From NCBI GenBank assembly GCA_951394045.1, contig OX595993.1:682001-746000 (forward strand): DNA of 64,000 nucleotides. The letters are read 5' to 3'. Position 1 is the stretch's first letter. The number at the start of each line of letters is the position of its first letter. The stretch comes from Nitzschia sp. DOCU1. Taxonomy: Eukaryota; Bacillariophyta; Bacillariophyceae; Bacillariales; Bacillariaceae. The translations under genes and the position numbers were made by a program. Positions 50,501 to 58,184 of this stretch are shown in pieces. The notes under the pieces are model-generated. The model made no database searches. It had not been told where the DNA came from and saw nothing but the letters and a program-made list of their open reading frames with translations.

Positions 50501-51608
50501 AAAGGACGGACCTCGTATTCTCCTTGATTTCTTTCGCAACATTGGTGTCCCTCTCGCATTGCGACGAGATAACTCCAAAATGCAAGCTAGCAGAGCATGG
50601 AAAGACATTATGCGGGACAACAATGTCAAGGATGAATTTATTGAACCATACAACCCACAGCAGAACCCTGCTGAACGTGAACTTGGAATTATCAAGAATG
50701 TTATGAAGCGCATCTTTGCTGAAACTAACTGTGATCAACGTGCATGGTTCAGACTTGCCTGCCACGTTTGCGATGTCAAAGAATCCACTGCCCGCGCTAC
50801 ACTAGATTGGCGTACACCCTATGAGAAAAGTACTGGCCAAACACCTGACATTTCAGGCCTCCTGCACTTCAAATGGTGGAGCCTTATTGCCTACTATAAC
50901 CCTCCTACCGAAGATGAACGCTATGGCCGCTGGCTAGGGCGTTCCAAGGATTATGGAGATACTATGTGCTATTGGGTACTCCCTATAGATGGTGATGACC
51001 CTATTGTACGTGGAAGTATCCGCAATCTTACAGAAAACGAACGCACAGCTTTGCGTCAACAAGGATACATTGATGTCAGCAACCGCATTCTGCCCAACAC
51101 CAACATCGACAATGATAATGAAGATGCACCACCACCACTCATTACACCCAACTTGGATGATGATGCTTTACCTCCACTTCTCCCACATGACTCCAATGAT
51201 GATGACGATGATGATTTACCACCCCTCCTTGCACGTGATTCTGATGCCGAATCTGAGTCCGATACAGAAAGTGTGAATGAACTTCCCCTTCTTAACTATG
51301 CCCCCATTCAAGTCTATGATGGAACCAAAATTGGTAAAGCCCGTATTATCAATCCAGATGAGCTAATTGACAAGATTGTCTACTATGGCAACAAAAAGGG
51401 GAGAATTGTTGAACGAGTCAATAATACTGACTACCGTATCCTCTATGACCATAATCGCAAGAATGGTATCATGAACTATGAAGAAATTGTACGCCAACTC
51501 ACCAATGCTGATGCTGATGGTGATGAACGTTGGGAAATTGAAGCCATTACTGGTCATCGTTGGTCTCCAACCCACAAAGGTCAACTTGAGATCCAAATCA
51601 GGCTATGA
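47589..51608 (+). CDS. copia Gag-protease-integrase polyprotein
   Basis: 1,339 residues. Gag-like N-terminus (about 1-350, with LDWPKFYDKFPAAA and YLFEFSKRVQAL); no CCHC zinc knuckle was found. The aspartic protease motif LVDGGSDTSG lies near 700. The integrase core is near 950-1060: TDTWFWSITSYEG, LALRRDNSKMQ and QQNPAERELG, the last two about 35 residues apart as expected for D,D(35)E. An acidic spacer (DDDDDDLPPLL) follows. The end is a broken chromodomain-like piece: ITGHRWSPTHKGQLEIQI, with the matching GYDEPTWEP in the +1 frame. Stop TGA at 51606-51608. Acts in the virus-like particle and in DNA integration. Confidence 0.9.
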   Translation: MPSTEQATRFATPPPRGTRSSMKDAVTHIYTVLELSEAEKEFLLQKGFRSPIAILNGWKRDKIYALQCEEFPEGLCSTLDRVGAYLQYHQDSYGDLNGLTSAFSLDMLQTFNPDRLLKETPNMPSTVPIEDHKISVKLSDYPTYSGRTLDWPKFYDKFPAAASLQGIGYLLKEQSDHDAPLTSDPKYKRDCETLYSILRHCCANGMALTKVKAHKDTEDGYKAFHSLLKAYENRGNKDDYSAVLMSEILSLRLTSSAPKAIEKYLFEFSKRVQALEPLDPLTEAQKRTFLVNGIMDKEVKNIAQFCLINKLTYEATYDELHKLVNDSTWKYAHDTRRNNKATSTSSKTSQQNVSTGSKGSFNKNKYASKKPNEYRLPKSLWDKMTSKQRGIYMSALKENGLKSDHFVEEPLAGDNVPRNIKRTEKHLTKPSDENPEGDIWQTVRPKDKAHDDKTSVKARLTKMGKTNPHRDLKYPPTRKLPEEPYMYDDDVQEYQPVRFGPDGPTPEQIVQLQEQGILPKEETPQDKIEKFKIPKKKPKLTTGEIIAKKRKFEKIAPDPPKSSLLQKGELHKIELPGTTTVPKKWKPYIVDKFYIYYAVTKTRVEQVNIMDYDIHTHSYYVRQYSLEKAELLYPELIAEYKANRYKKYAKPIELLQDNVVLSDNEDEHEDSKPSAKMNHLACNPTTDANDFSNFLLVDGGSDTSGMGGPHWIIDELTDRTVDINGVNNAAPLQNIVIGSGITAVDLPDDETILIKMCESSVLGTKGSSVLCPNQARSYGIYVNDLSRAYGGIPHIRVEDIVIPLEELNGLLVLRIRRPTQEELETCQIIQLTADAPWEPHTFGHVKPDIHEYLALQTSSDEETDTRYSNAMITHTIDKIIDEVNAFLLYPVKETSTKTLQATTQYGKISQRIPTRPHLKTRNPILSCVRLMETWSTDTWFWSITSYEGYNCSQIFVGNKSKRPIVYGMTTEKDGPRILLDFFRNIGVPLALRRDNSKMQASRAWKDIMRDNNVKDEFIEPYNPQQNPAERELGIIKNVMKRIFAETNCDQRAWFRLACHVCDVKESTARATLDWRTPYEKSTGQTPDISGLLHFKWWSLIAYYNPPTEDERYGRWLGRSKDYGDTMCYWVLPIDGDDPIVRGSIRNLTENERTALRQQGYIDVSNRILPNTNIDNDNEDAPPPLITPNLDDDALPPLLPHDSNDDDDDDLPPLLARDSDAESESDTESVNELPLLNYAPIQVYDGTKIGKARIINPDELIDKIVYYGNKKGRIVERVNNTDYRILYDHNRKNGIMNYEEIVRQLTNADADGDERWEIEAITGHRWSPTHKGQLEIQIRL

Positions 51609-53487
51609 TGAACCAACCTGGGAACCTATTTCTATTATCAAGGAAGATGATCCAGTTACTCTTGCAGAATATGCTAAAGATATGGATCTCCTGAAGCAAT
51701 CTCGCTGGAAATGGGCTCAACGCTATTTACATTTGAGCACAACTTCATGCCACCGTCTCCGTCAAATCTATGTTAAGCGACGACTACAAGCTGGTCCACG
51801 TTACAAATTTGGTGAGCGTGTACCAAAATCTGTAAAAGAAGCTCTAGACCTTGATGCCCAGACTGGCACTACTGGATGGAAGGATGCTATGCAGAAAGAG
51901 ATTGATATGCTCTACAAGGAATTCAGCTGTTTTGACGTCCTACCTCCACAATCCAAAGCCCCTCCTGGCTATAACTATGTACCACTCCTTTGGGTATTCG
52001 ATGTCAAATATGATGGGCGTAAACGTGCACACCTGGTTGCTGGTGGCCATGTCACCCCTCCACTTGACCCTGAAGACAAATCGTCCTCCACCATTAGTCC
52101 TGACACGATCAAACTGGTCTACTTGGCTGCTGGACTTCAAGACCTCTCTGTTCTTGCTGCTGATGTTTCGCATGCCTATTTGCAAGCACATACACGTGAA
52201 CGCATATACACCCGTGCTGGTCCAGAATTTGGTGACATTGCAGGACGTACTATGATTATCAAAAAAGCACTCTATGGACTCCAAGCTTCCGGATTTGCCT
52301 GGCATTCTAAACTTGCTGATGACCTCTCCCATCTTGGATTTCGGCCATCCAAGGCAGACTCTGATCTCTGGATGCGCAAAGTTGATGATCACTATGAGTA
52401 CATTTGTGTATTCGTTGATGATCTGTTGGTATTCTCCAAACACCCACAGGCCATCCTCAATCAACTTACTTCCACAACTGGATATGAACTCAAGAATGTC
52501 GGCCCACCTGAGTACTACAATGGTGCTGATATATATTTCAATCCTATCACTGGCTTTTATGAAATGAGCGCCAAGACCTATATCAAGAATACTTGTGCCA
52601 AAATTGAATCACTCTTTGGCATTACCCTACGCAACTACGGTTCCCCACTTGAATCTGGTGATCATCCTGAACTTGATGATACTGATTATCTTGACCCTCC
52701 AAGCATCACTAGGTACCAAATGCTTGTTGGCTGTGCACAATGGGCTGTCACTCTTGGACGTTATGATGTTCAATATGCTACCAATACTATGGCACGCTTT
52801 GCTTCCAAGCCCCGCATTGGCCATCAAACACGTATGCTACGTCTTTTTGGCTACCTCAAACACCACCCCAAACACCGTATTGCATTTGATACCAATGATC
52901 CTTCCTATGATCATTTCACGTTCCTTGAGCATGATTGGAAGTCTATCTATCTCAATGCTGAAGATGAAATTCCTGAAGATGCTCCAGAACCTGTTACTCG
53001 CAGTGTTCATACAACCATTTATGCCGATTCCAACCATGGTAACTGTCAACTCACTGGACGCAGTACTACAGGATTACTCTTCTGTGTTCAGCGCACTCCC
53101 ATTCATTCCTACTCTAAACTACAGAACACTGTCGAAAGTTCCACCTATGGTTTTGAGTTTGTTGCAGGGCGCATTGCCGTTGAAAAGGCTATTGAATTCC
53201 GCTATCGTTTGCGTATGATGGGTGTACGAATTGACACACCTACTACCCTTCTTATGGATAATGAAGCTGTTGTCAAAAATACCACGCTACCCTCAAGTAC
53301 TCTCAAGAAGAAACATAATGCAATCGCTTACCACAAAGTTCGAGAAGCTGTCGCTGCTGGCATTGTCCGTGTCGCTCATATTCGCTCTAAAGCAAACAAG
53401 GCTGATATCCTCACTAAGCCACTTGGCCCAGCCGACTACTATACTCTTCTCAACAACATTCTCTTCACACGATCCAATGGTGATTAA
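51601..53487 (+). CDS. copia reverse transcriptase / RNase H
   Basis: 629 codons from the point where the frame becomes meaningful (GGC TAT GAT); the frame is open further upstream but there it overlaps integrase. Starts GYDEPTWEPISIIKEDD (end of the chromodomain-like fold). RT motifs: VFDVKYDGRKRAHLVAGG, LAADVSHAYLQAH, KALYGLQASGFAWHSKL and the catalytic YICVFVDDLLVFSK. RNase H: TIYADSNHGN, ESSTYGFEFVAGR, LLMDNEAV and a C-terminal RSKANKADILTKPL. It lies +1 relative to the first frame at ATC AGG C. Either a programmed +1 shift joins them or a small deletion has broken the polyprotein. Confidence 0.9.
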   Translation, partial: GYDEPTWEPISIIKEDDPVTLAEYAKDMDLLKQSRWKWAQRYLHLSTTSCHRLRQIYVKRRLQAGPRYKFGERVPKSVKEALDLDAQTGTTGWKDAMQKEIDMLYKEFSCFDVLPPQSKAPPGYNYVPLLWVFDVKYDGRKRAHLVAGGHVTPPLDPEDKSSSTISPDTIKLVYLAAGLQDLSVLAADVSHAYLQAHTRERIYTRAGPEFGDIAGRTMIIKKALYGLQASGFAWHSKLADDLSHLGFRPSKADSDLWMRKVDDHYEYICVFVDDLLVFSKHPQAILNQLTSTTGYELKNVGPPEYYNGADIYFNPITGFYEMSAKTYIKNTCAKIESLFGITLRNYGSPLESGDHPELDDTDYLDPPSITRYQMLVGCAQWAVTLGRYDVQYATNTMARFASKPRIGHQTRMLRLFGYLKHHPKHRIAFDTNDPSYDHFTFLEHDWKSIYLNAEDEIPEDAPEPVTRSVHTTIYADSNHGNCQLTGRSTTGLLFCVQRTPIHSYSKLQNTVESSTYGFEFVAGRIAVEKAIEFRYRLRMMGVRIDTPTTLLMDNEAVVKNTTLPSSTLKKKHNAIAYHKVREAVAAGIVRVAHIRSKANKADILTKPLGPADYYTLLNNILFTRSNGD

Positions 53488-53493
53488 GGGGAG
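53486..53493 (+). other. polypurine tract
   Basis: AAGGGGAG directly before the right LTR; plus-strand primer site expected for an LTR element. Confidence 0.8.
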
Positions 53494-53770
53494 TTGTGAC
53501 TACAAAATAGGAATCACGTTAGTCATAACCCTCTATCTATATACCTACACATCCTACATATGAGTAATCCCCATTATATCGTGGGACTCAAGAACTCTCT
53601 AACTCTAAGAGTTTCTGTGCAAAGCAAGACTCAAATTAGAGTATCTCAGAGTCTCTCAGAATCTCTTCCAAAACAAGACTCAAACACAAAAACATCAAAA
53701 ATCACAAATATTTGATCATTTTGTAGTTCTCATAAAAATAAAAATCCAAATTATCAAAAACCCATTGCAA
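53494..53770 (+). repeat. 3' LTR
   Basis: 277 bp, the same as the 5' LTR. Followed by CTATG at 53771-53775. Its end supplies the false stop of the split gene on the minus strand. Confidence 0.95.
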
Positions 53771-55544
53771 CTATGCTTGGAAGTATGAGGGTCGGCCCAG
53801 CATAAACAGGAGCACTTGACCTTGCACCACTAACAAAGCAATGGCTGTACTCTTGCAAGTCCCACGCCAGGTACATCTCCAGAGGGGCGTGGTGGAGGTT
53901 GATGTCATATAGGGGACACTCTATCACAAGGCGAGGGCATGTAGCATCAAGACTCGAGAGAGCGGCAACACAAAGTTCTGCATCCCATCTGGCATCATCG
54001 TCGGCAGGGATGGGATTGTTGTCAACAGTATCTTTTTCTGTTGCTTCAGGAGCGGCAGTGGACGGATTGTCGCCATTGGCGACCTCGGAAGTTGAAGAAA
54101 TGCCTAACTTTGTCCTTGCCTGTGGAGGGGGAATCTTGGTGAGAAGACTAGGGCGCCCTGTGAGTTCATCAAGAACCGACTTCGACAGCATGGACTCAAG
54201 AGAGGTGGAGTAGGAAGCGCCCGACGCCTTCTGCCGCTTGGCTGGTGGCGAAGAGCACTCATTGTCAACCAAAGTCGGCTCTTTCCGAAGTCCAATGAGA
54301 GCCTTGTGCTTGCTTTTGGTGGAGTGTTTATTCGCCTTGTTCATTTGAACGAGGTGAATATGCACTACCATGCGAACAATAATCTGCTCACGCTCCAAAG
54401 AACGATACCTGTGGTCGATTGAGGAAGAGACACGAAACTTTTGTGCCAGCGCCTCCGACAAGTCGTTGAGGTAGTCGGCGTGAGGGAGACTGGAGTTGCA
54501 TTGGCGAGCCAGCGTTGGGATAATGCTGGGCTTCTTCAGCCATGATCTGATTATTGGCTTGGCATTGGCGACGGCGGCCTGGTTGCGAAACGACATTAGA
54601 ATGTCTTGTAGTACCTCCAACATTTGACGCCGGGTGGAGCACTCTCGGAATATAACTGACAAAAGTTTTTCCATGAATGGTTTTGAATTTCGTCTAGCCT
54701 TATGTAGGGCGGGCCCAAAGCATGTCATGATGGTTGACAGTGCTAACTGTAGAACCTGGTGCTCACGGCGCTGACGGCCATGAAATGAGGCCTGTTGCTG
54801 GAAGTCAACAAGGGTCGTTTTGCCGTATGTTGGAAGTCGGAGCACTGGTCCATCCTCGTCCTCTTCTTCATCATCGTCATCAGCAGCCTTCTGCTTTCCT
54901 ACATCTGGACTTGTATTGTTGTCTGTAAAAATAGGATTGAGATAGTCGTCTTCCATGAGTTGTTTCTCATGGGGCATGCGCTGGAAGACGGCGTTGGAAT
55001 TTAGATAACGGTACACTCGGTCCATGATCGCTGAAAAGTGCCAGTATCTGTGGGCAAGCGATGGATCGTCCTGCATCTCCAAGCATTCACGGATCCGACG
55101 GTAAGAGATGTCAACCGAGCCGTTGGTTGACCGGTGCACTGACCAGCCACGAAGCTTCAGAAAGTCAAACAGAGACAGGCCAAGCTCCCTTGCAAAAACG
55201 GATTGGGCAAAGATTGCGTCACGGAAGAAGTGACGCTTCTTGCGCCGGCCCCAGAGCATGCAGACTGCAAAAAGCCGAGTGGAGGGGCGGTAGGCACCAG
55301 GTAGAGTGGTTTTGTCGCGTTTTGTTTCCACGACAGTCCGGACCATGTGCTCCAAATCGATGCCAAGTCCATTGGTGAACAAGCGGGCTGGACCGGCAAG
55401 GACAGGGTTGTTTTCAAGTGAATTGAGGCTGAAAATGCCCTTTAGCACTTGACCCTCCACCATTAGTCCGCCGTCTTTGGGGGAAACATCCACCTCGAAG
55501 TCAGCTGGAGGTGGAGTGGTGGAGGGAGAGGCTGCATCCGCCAT
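53771..55544 (-). pseudogene. large unknown gene, 5' half (split by copia element)
   Basis: About 591 codons from ATG 55544 (MADAASPSTTPPPADFE); the frame is open further to 55706 but runs through a hairpin there. Contains DVSPKDGGLMVEGQVLKG, FAVCMLWGRRKKRHFF, SLFDFLKLRGWSVHRS, an acidic run (ADDDDEEEDEDG), LPTYGKTTLVDFQQQ and a possible nuclear signal PPAKRQK. The coding sense stops at ILPSI, where the LTR begins; the rest of the gene is at 45499-47227. No family recognised. A second, apparently identical 5' half lies at 60347-62120. Confidence 0.75.
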
Positions 55545-55600
55545 TGTCACGGGCCAAATGTTGTGTTTGCGTTGTGTTTGCCGGAATTTTGTGGCTACAC

Positions 55601-55685
55601 AAAAAAGACGTAGCCAAGATTGGTAGGCGGAGCTCAAAAACACACTTTTTGAGCTCCACCTACCAATCTTGGCTACGTCTTTTTT
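55601..55685. repeat. inverted repeat with 40-bp arms (hairpin)
   Basis: Left arm 55601-55640 and right arm 55646-55685 are reverse complements at 39 of 40 positions, with a 5-base loop (CACAC). It sits 57-141 bp upstream of the split gene's ATG, so it would be in its promoter or 5' leader. Confidence 0.92.
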
Positions 55686-56867
55686 GCGTAGAGATTGGCA
55701 TGCCAAGTTTTGGGCGGGAGGGGGGATGTGTTCGGCCGGATGAGAATTTATGACTGTGTTTCGGTACTACAGTGGCCTGAAGTGAGAGTCGATGACGGAT
55801 GGCCGGCAGTGACTGCGGAGTAATTGCCAGAATTTCTCCGTCACCCTACAGTCATTTGACGCATGCTGGCGCCAAGTGGCTGCAAGGCAGTGTCATTCCG
55901 GTGAGAATACGTCAGCAGATCAAGGAGAATCAAGGAATGGCATGGAACTTGTTCGTTGGTACCCTCATGTTCAACATTGACTTATGAAACAATTACTTAA
56001 AGGCGGCTTAATTATTCATGGAAGGCTTAATCCCGGCCACATAATGCGCTATCTATCGGTACAGTAATTTTCCAAAGTGGTTTGTAATCAATGAATTATT
56101 GTGCCAATGTTTAGGGGGGGTAAGAATTTTCCGAGGTGTTCTACGATTGAGTGGAGCGGAGGGCACTCTAAGAGTCGCATGCTACCAAGGTACTGCTACC
56201 TATGACACGAATTGAGTCGGATGAGACAGAGCACCTGTCCAAGCCCTGAAACCGGGGTCCAGATGTACATGATGGTAGTACTACTACTAGTACACAACAA
56301 CACAGGATCATCCTCCTACCTAATAGTAGTACTAGCCAGAACACTACGACTCTAGCATGTGCTAGAGTAGTAGTAGTAGTAGTAGTAGGATATGCACTGT
56401 TCCCGTTAGCAACAGCCATACAGAAGCAATAGTCGATCTTGTCGCCGCAGTTGCCAGGAGCAAGCGGGTATATATGCCATTTGCGAAAATTTTAGACAAA
56501 TTGGCGAACACCATTACTGGTGGGGACGGGATGGCGAACCTTGAGGCTATCTCAGCCGTAATTTCAGCCGGCTGAAACTTTCAGCCGGCTGAAAACGGCT
56601 GAAGTTTCAGCCGGCTGAAGTTTCAGCCGTGAAATCTGAATCGACTAATCTGACCACTGAGCGTTCACATGGGAGTTCGCCATCTAATTTTTGCGATCAC
56701 TTGCTGCGTTATTTAATGGTAGGGGGTAGCCGTTGCTTTGTGGTGGCTTTGTGCGATCCCATTCACAAACCAAAACTCAAACACAACAATCGAACACAAC
56801 CAAAGCTGCTCTAGCTATCGGTAGTCTATGCTAGAGTAGACGCAACAAAACAACACATCTTCCTCAA
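55686..56867. other. intergenic with simple repeats and palindromes
   Basis: No gene recognised. Holds TAG/TAC triplet runs at 56275-56390 (GTAGTAGTAGTAGTAG) and the CAGCCGGCTG palindromes listed separately. Confidence 0.5.
56551..56636. repeat. clustered palindromes TTCAGCCGGCTGAA
   Basis: TTTCAGCCGGCTGAAA-type palindromes occur three times in about 85 bp, with partial units (AACGGCTGAAG, TCTCAGCCG) between. Repeated at 63127-63212. Confidence 0.88.
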
Positions 56868-58184
56868 ATGACAATGATAGGTCAAGTTGCTCCTGGTGGT
56901 GGTCGTGGTCGTGGTCGTGGTGCTGGCCGTGCTGCTGCTGGCCGAGTGATGGGAGGACAAGAACCCGCTGGTCGTCTGCATGCTGCTGGCCCTGCAGCAG
57001 GCCGCATTGTTGGTGGTCCTCATGGTGGCCCAATGCCAGTAGCTGCTGGCCGTGCTGGCCGAGTTCTTGTTGCTGCTGCTGGTGGTGGTGGTCGTGGCCG
57101 TGCTGCTGGCCCAGCGGTGGAACAACCCGCTGGTCATGCTGCTGGCCGAGTTCTTGTTGCTGCTGGTGGTGGCCGTGGCCGTGCTGCTGGCCGAGTAGTG
57201 GAACAACCAGCTGGTCATGAACCATACAACCCACAGCAGAACCCTGCTGAACGTGAACTTGGAATTATCAAGAATGTTATGAAGCGCATCTTTGCTGAAA
57301 CTAACTGTGATCAACGTGCATGGTTCAGACTTGCCTGCCACGTTTGCGATGTCAAAGAATCCACTGCCCGCGCTACACTAGATTGGCGTACACCCTATGA
57401 GAAAAGTACTGGCCAAACACCTGACATTTCAGGCCTCCTGCACTTCAAATGGTGGAGCCTTATTGCCTACTATAACCCTCCTACCGAAGATGAACGCTAT
57501 GGCCGCTGGCTAGGGCGTTCCAAGGATTATGGAGATACTATGTGCTATTGGGTACTCCCTATAGATGGTGATGACCCTATTGTACGTGGAAGTATCCGCA
57601 ATCTTACAGAAAACGAACGCACAGCTTTGCGTCAACAAGGATACATTGATGTCAGCAACCGCATTCTGCCCAACACCAACATCGACAATGATAATGAAGA
57701 TGCACCACCACCACTCATTACACCCAACTTGGATGATGATGCTTTACCTCCACTTCTCCCACATGACTCCAATGATGATGACGATGATGATTTACCACCC
57801 CTCCTTGCACGTGATTCTGATGCCGAATCTGAGTCCGATACAGAAAGTGTGAATGAACTTCCCCTTCTTAACTATGCCCCCATTCAAGTCTATGATGGAA
57901 CCAAAATTGGTAAAGCCCGTATTATCAATCCAGATGAGCTAATTGACAAGATTGTCTACTATGGCAACAAAAAGGGGAGAATTGTTGAACGAGTCAATAA
58001 TACTGACTACCGTATCCTCTATGACCATAATCGCAAGAATGGTATCATGAACTATGAAGAAATTGTACGCCAACTCACCAATGCTGATGCTGATGGTGAT
58101 GAACGTTGGGAAATTGAAGCCATTACTGGTCATCGTTGGTCTCCAACCCACAAAGGTCAACTTGAGATCCAAATCAGGCTATGA
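56868..58184 (+). CDS. chimeric ORF: Gly/Arg/Ala-rich N-terminus fused to copia integrase C-terminal part
   Basis: 438 residues. The first 117 (MTMIGQVAPGGGRGRGRGAG...) are repeats of GRGR, AAGR and VEQPAGH, the same as the start of the ORF at 63444. At the duplication junction the frame passes without a break into EPYNPQQNPAERELGIIKN, the integrase region of 50643-51608, and ends at the same TGA. It lacks the first two catalytic Asp residues of integrase. Created by the tandem duplication. Whether it is expressed is unknown; it would use the promoter of the Gly/Arg-rich gene. Confidence 0.55.
   Translation: MTMIGQVAPGGGRGRGRGAGRAAAGRVMGGQEPAGRLHAAGPAAGRIVGGPHGGPMPVAAGRAGRVLVAAAGGGGRGRAAGPAVEQPAGHAAGRVLVAAGGGRGRAAGRVVEQPAGHEPYNPQQNPAERELGIIKNVMKRIFAETNCDQRAWFRLACHVCDVKESTARATLDWRTPYEKSTGQTPDISGLLHFKWWSLIAYYNPPTEDERYGRWLGRSKDYGDTMCYWVLPIDGDDPIVRGSIRNLTENERTALRQQGYIDVSNRILPNTNIDNDNEDAPPPLITPNLDDDALPPLLPHDSNDDDDDDLPPLLARDSDAESESDTESVNELPLLNYAPIQVYDGTKIGKARIINPDELIDKIVYYGNKKGRIVERVNNTDYRILYDHNRKNGIMNYEEIVRQLTNADADGDERWEIEAITGHRWSPTHKGQLEIQIRL

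Larger units (their letters stand above)
47228..53770 (+). mobile_element. Ty1/copia LTR retrotransposon, full length (6,543 bp)
   Basis: Two 277-bp LTRs that I cannot tell apart, a CTATG target duplication, a gag-protease-integrase frame (47589-51608) and an RT/RNase H frame (51601-53487), in the copia order PR-IN-RT-RH. A polypurine tract AAGGGGAG lies just before the right LTR. Identical LTRs indicate recent insertion. It interrupts a large minus-strand gene. Its 3' half was later duplicated in tandem. Confidence 0.95.
50642..57217 (+). repeat. 6,576-bp tandem duplication, unit 1
   Basis: Starts inside the copia integrase (TGAACCATACAACCC) and ends inside the Gly/Arg-rich ORF. Every feature recurs 6,576 bp downstream and no base difference was noticed by eye. 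The junction at 57217/57218 shares only TG between the two parent ends. Confidence 0.9.

Noticed and set aside
57939..58172. Minus-strand open frames inside the copia element
   Set aside because: They overlap integrase and RT coding on the opposite strand, have no domain, and recur only because the segment is duplicated.
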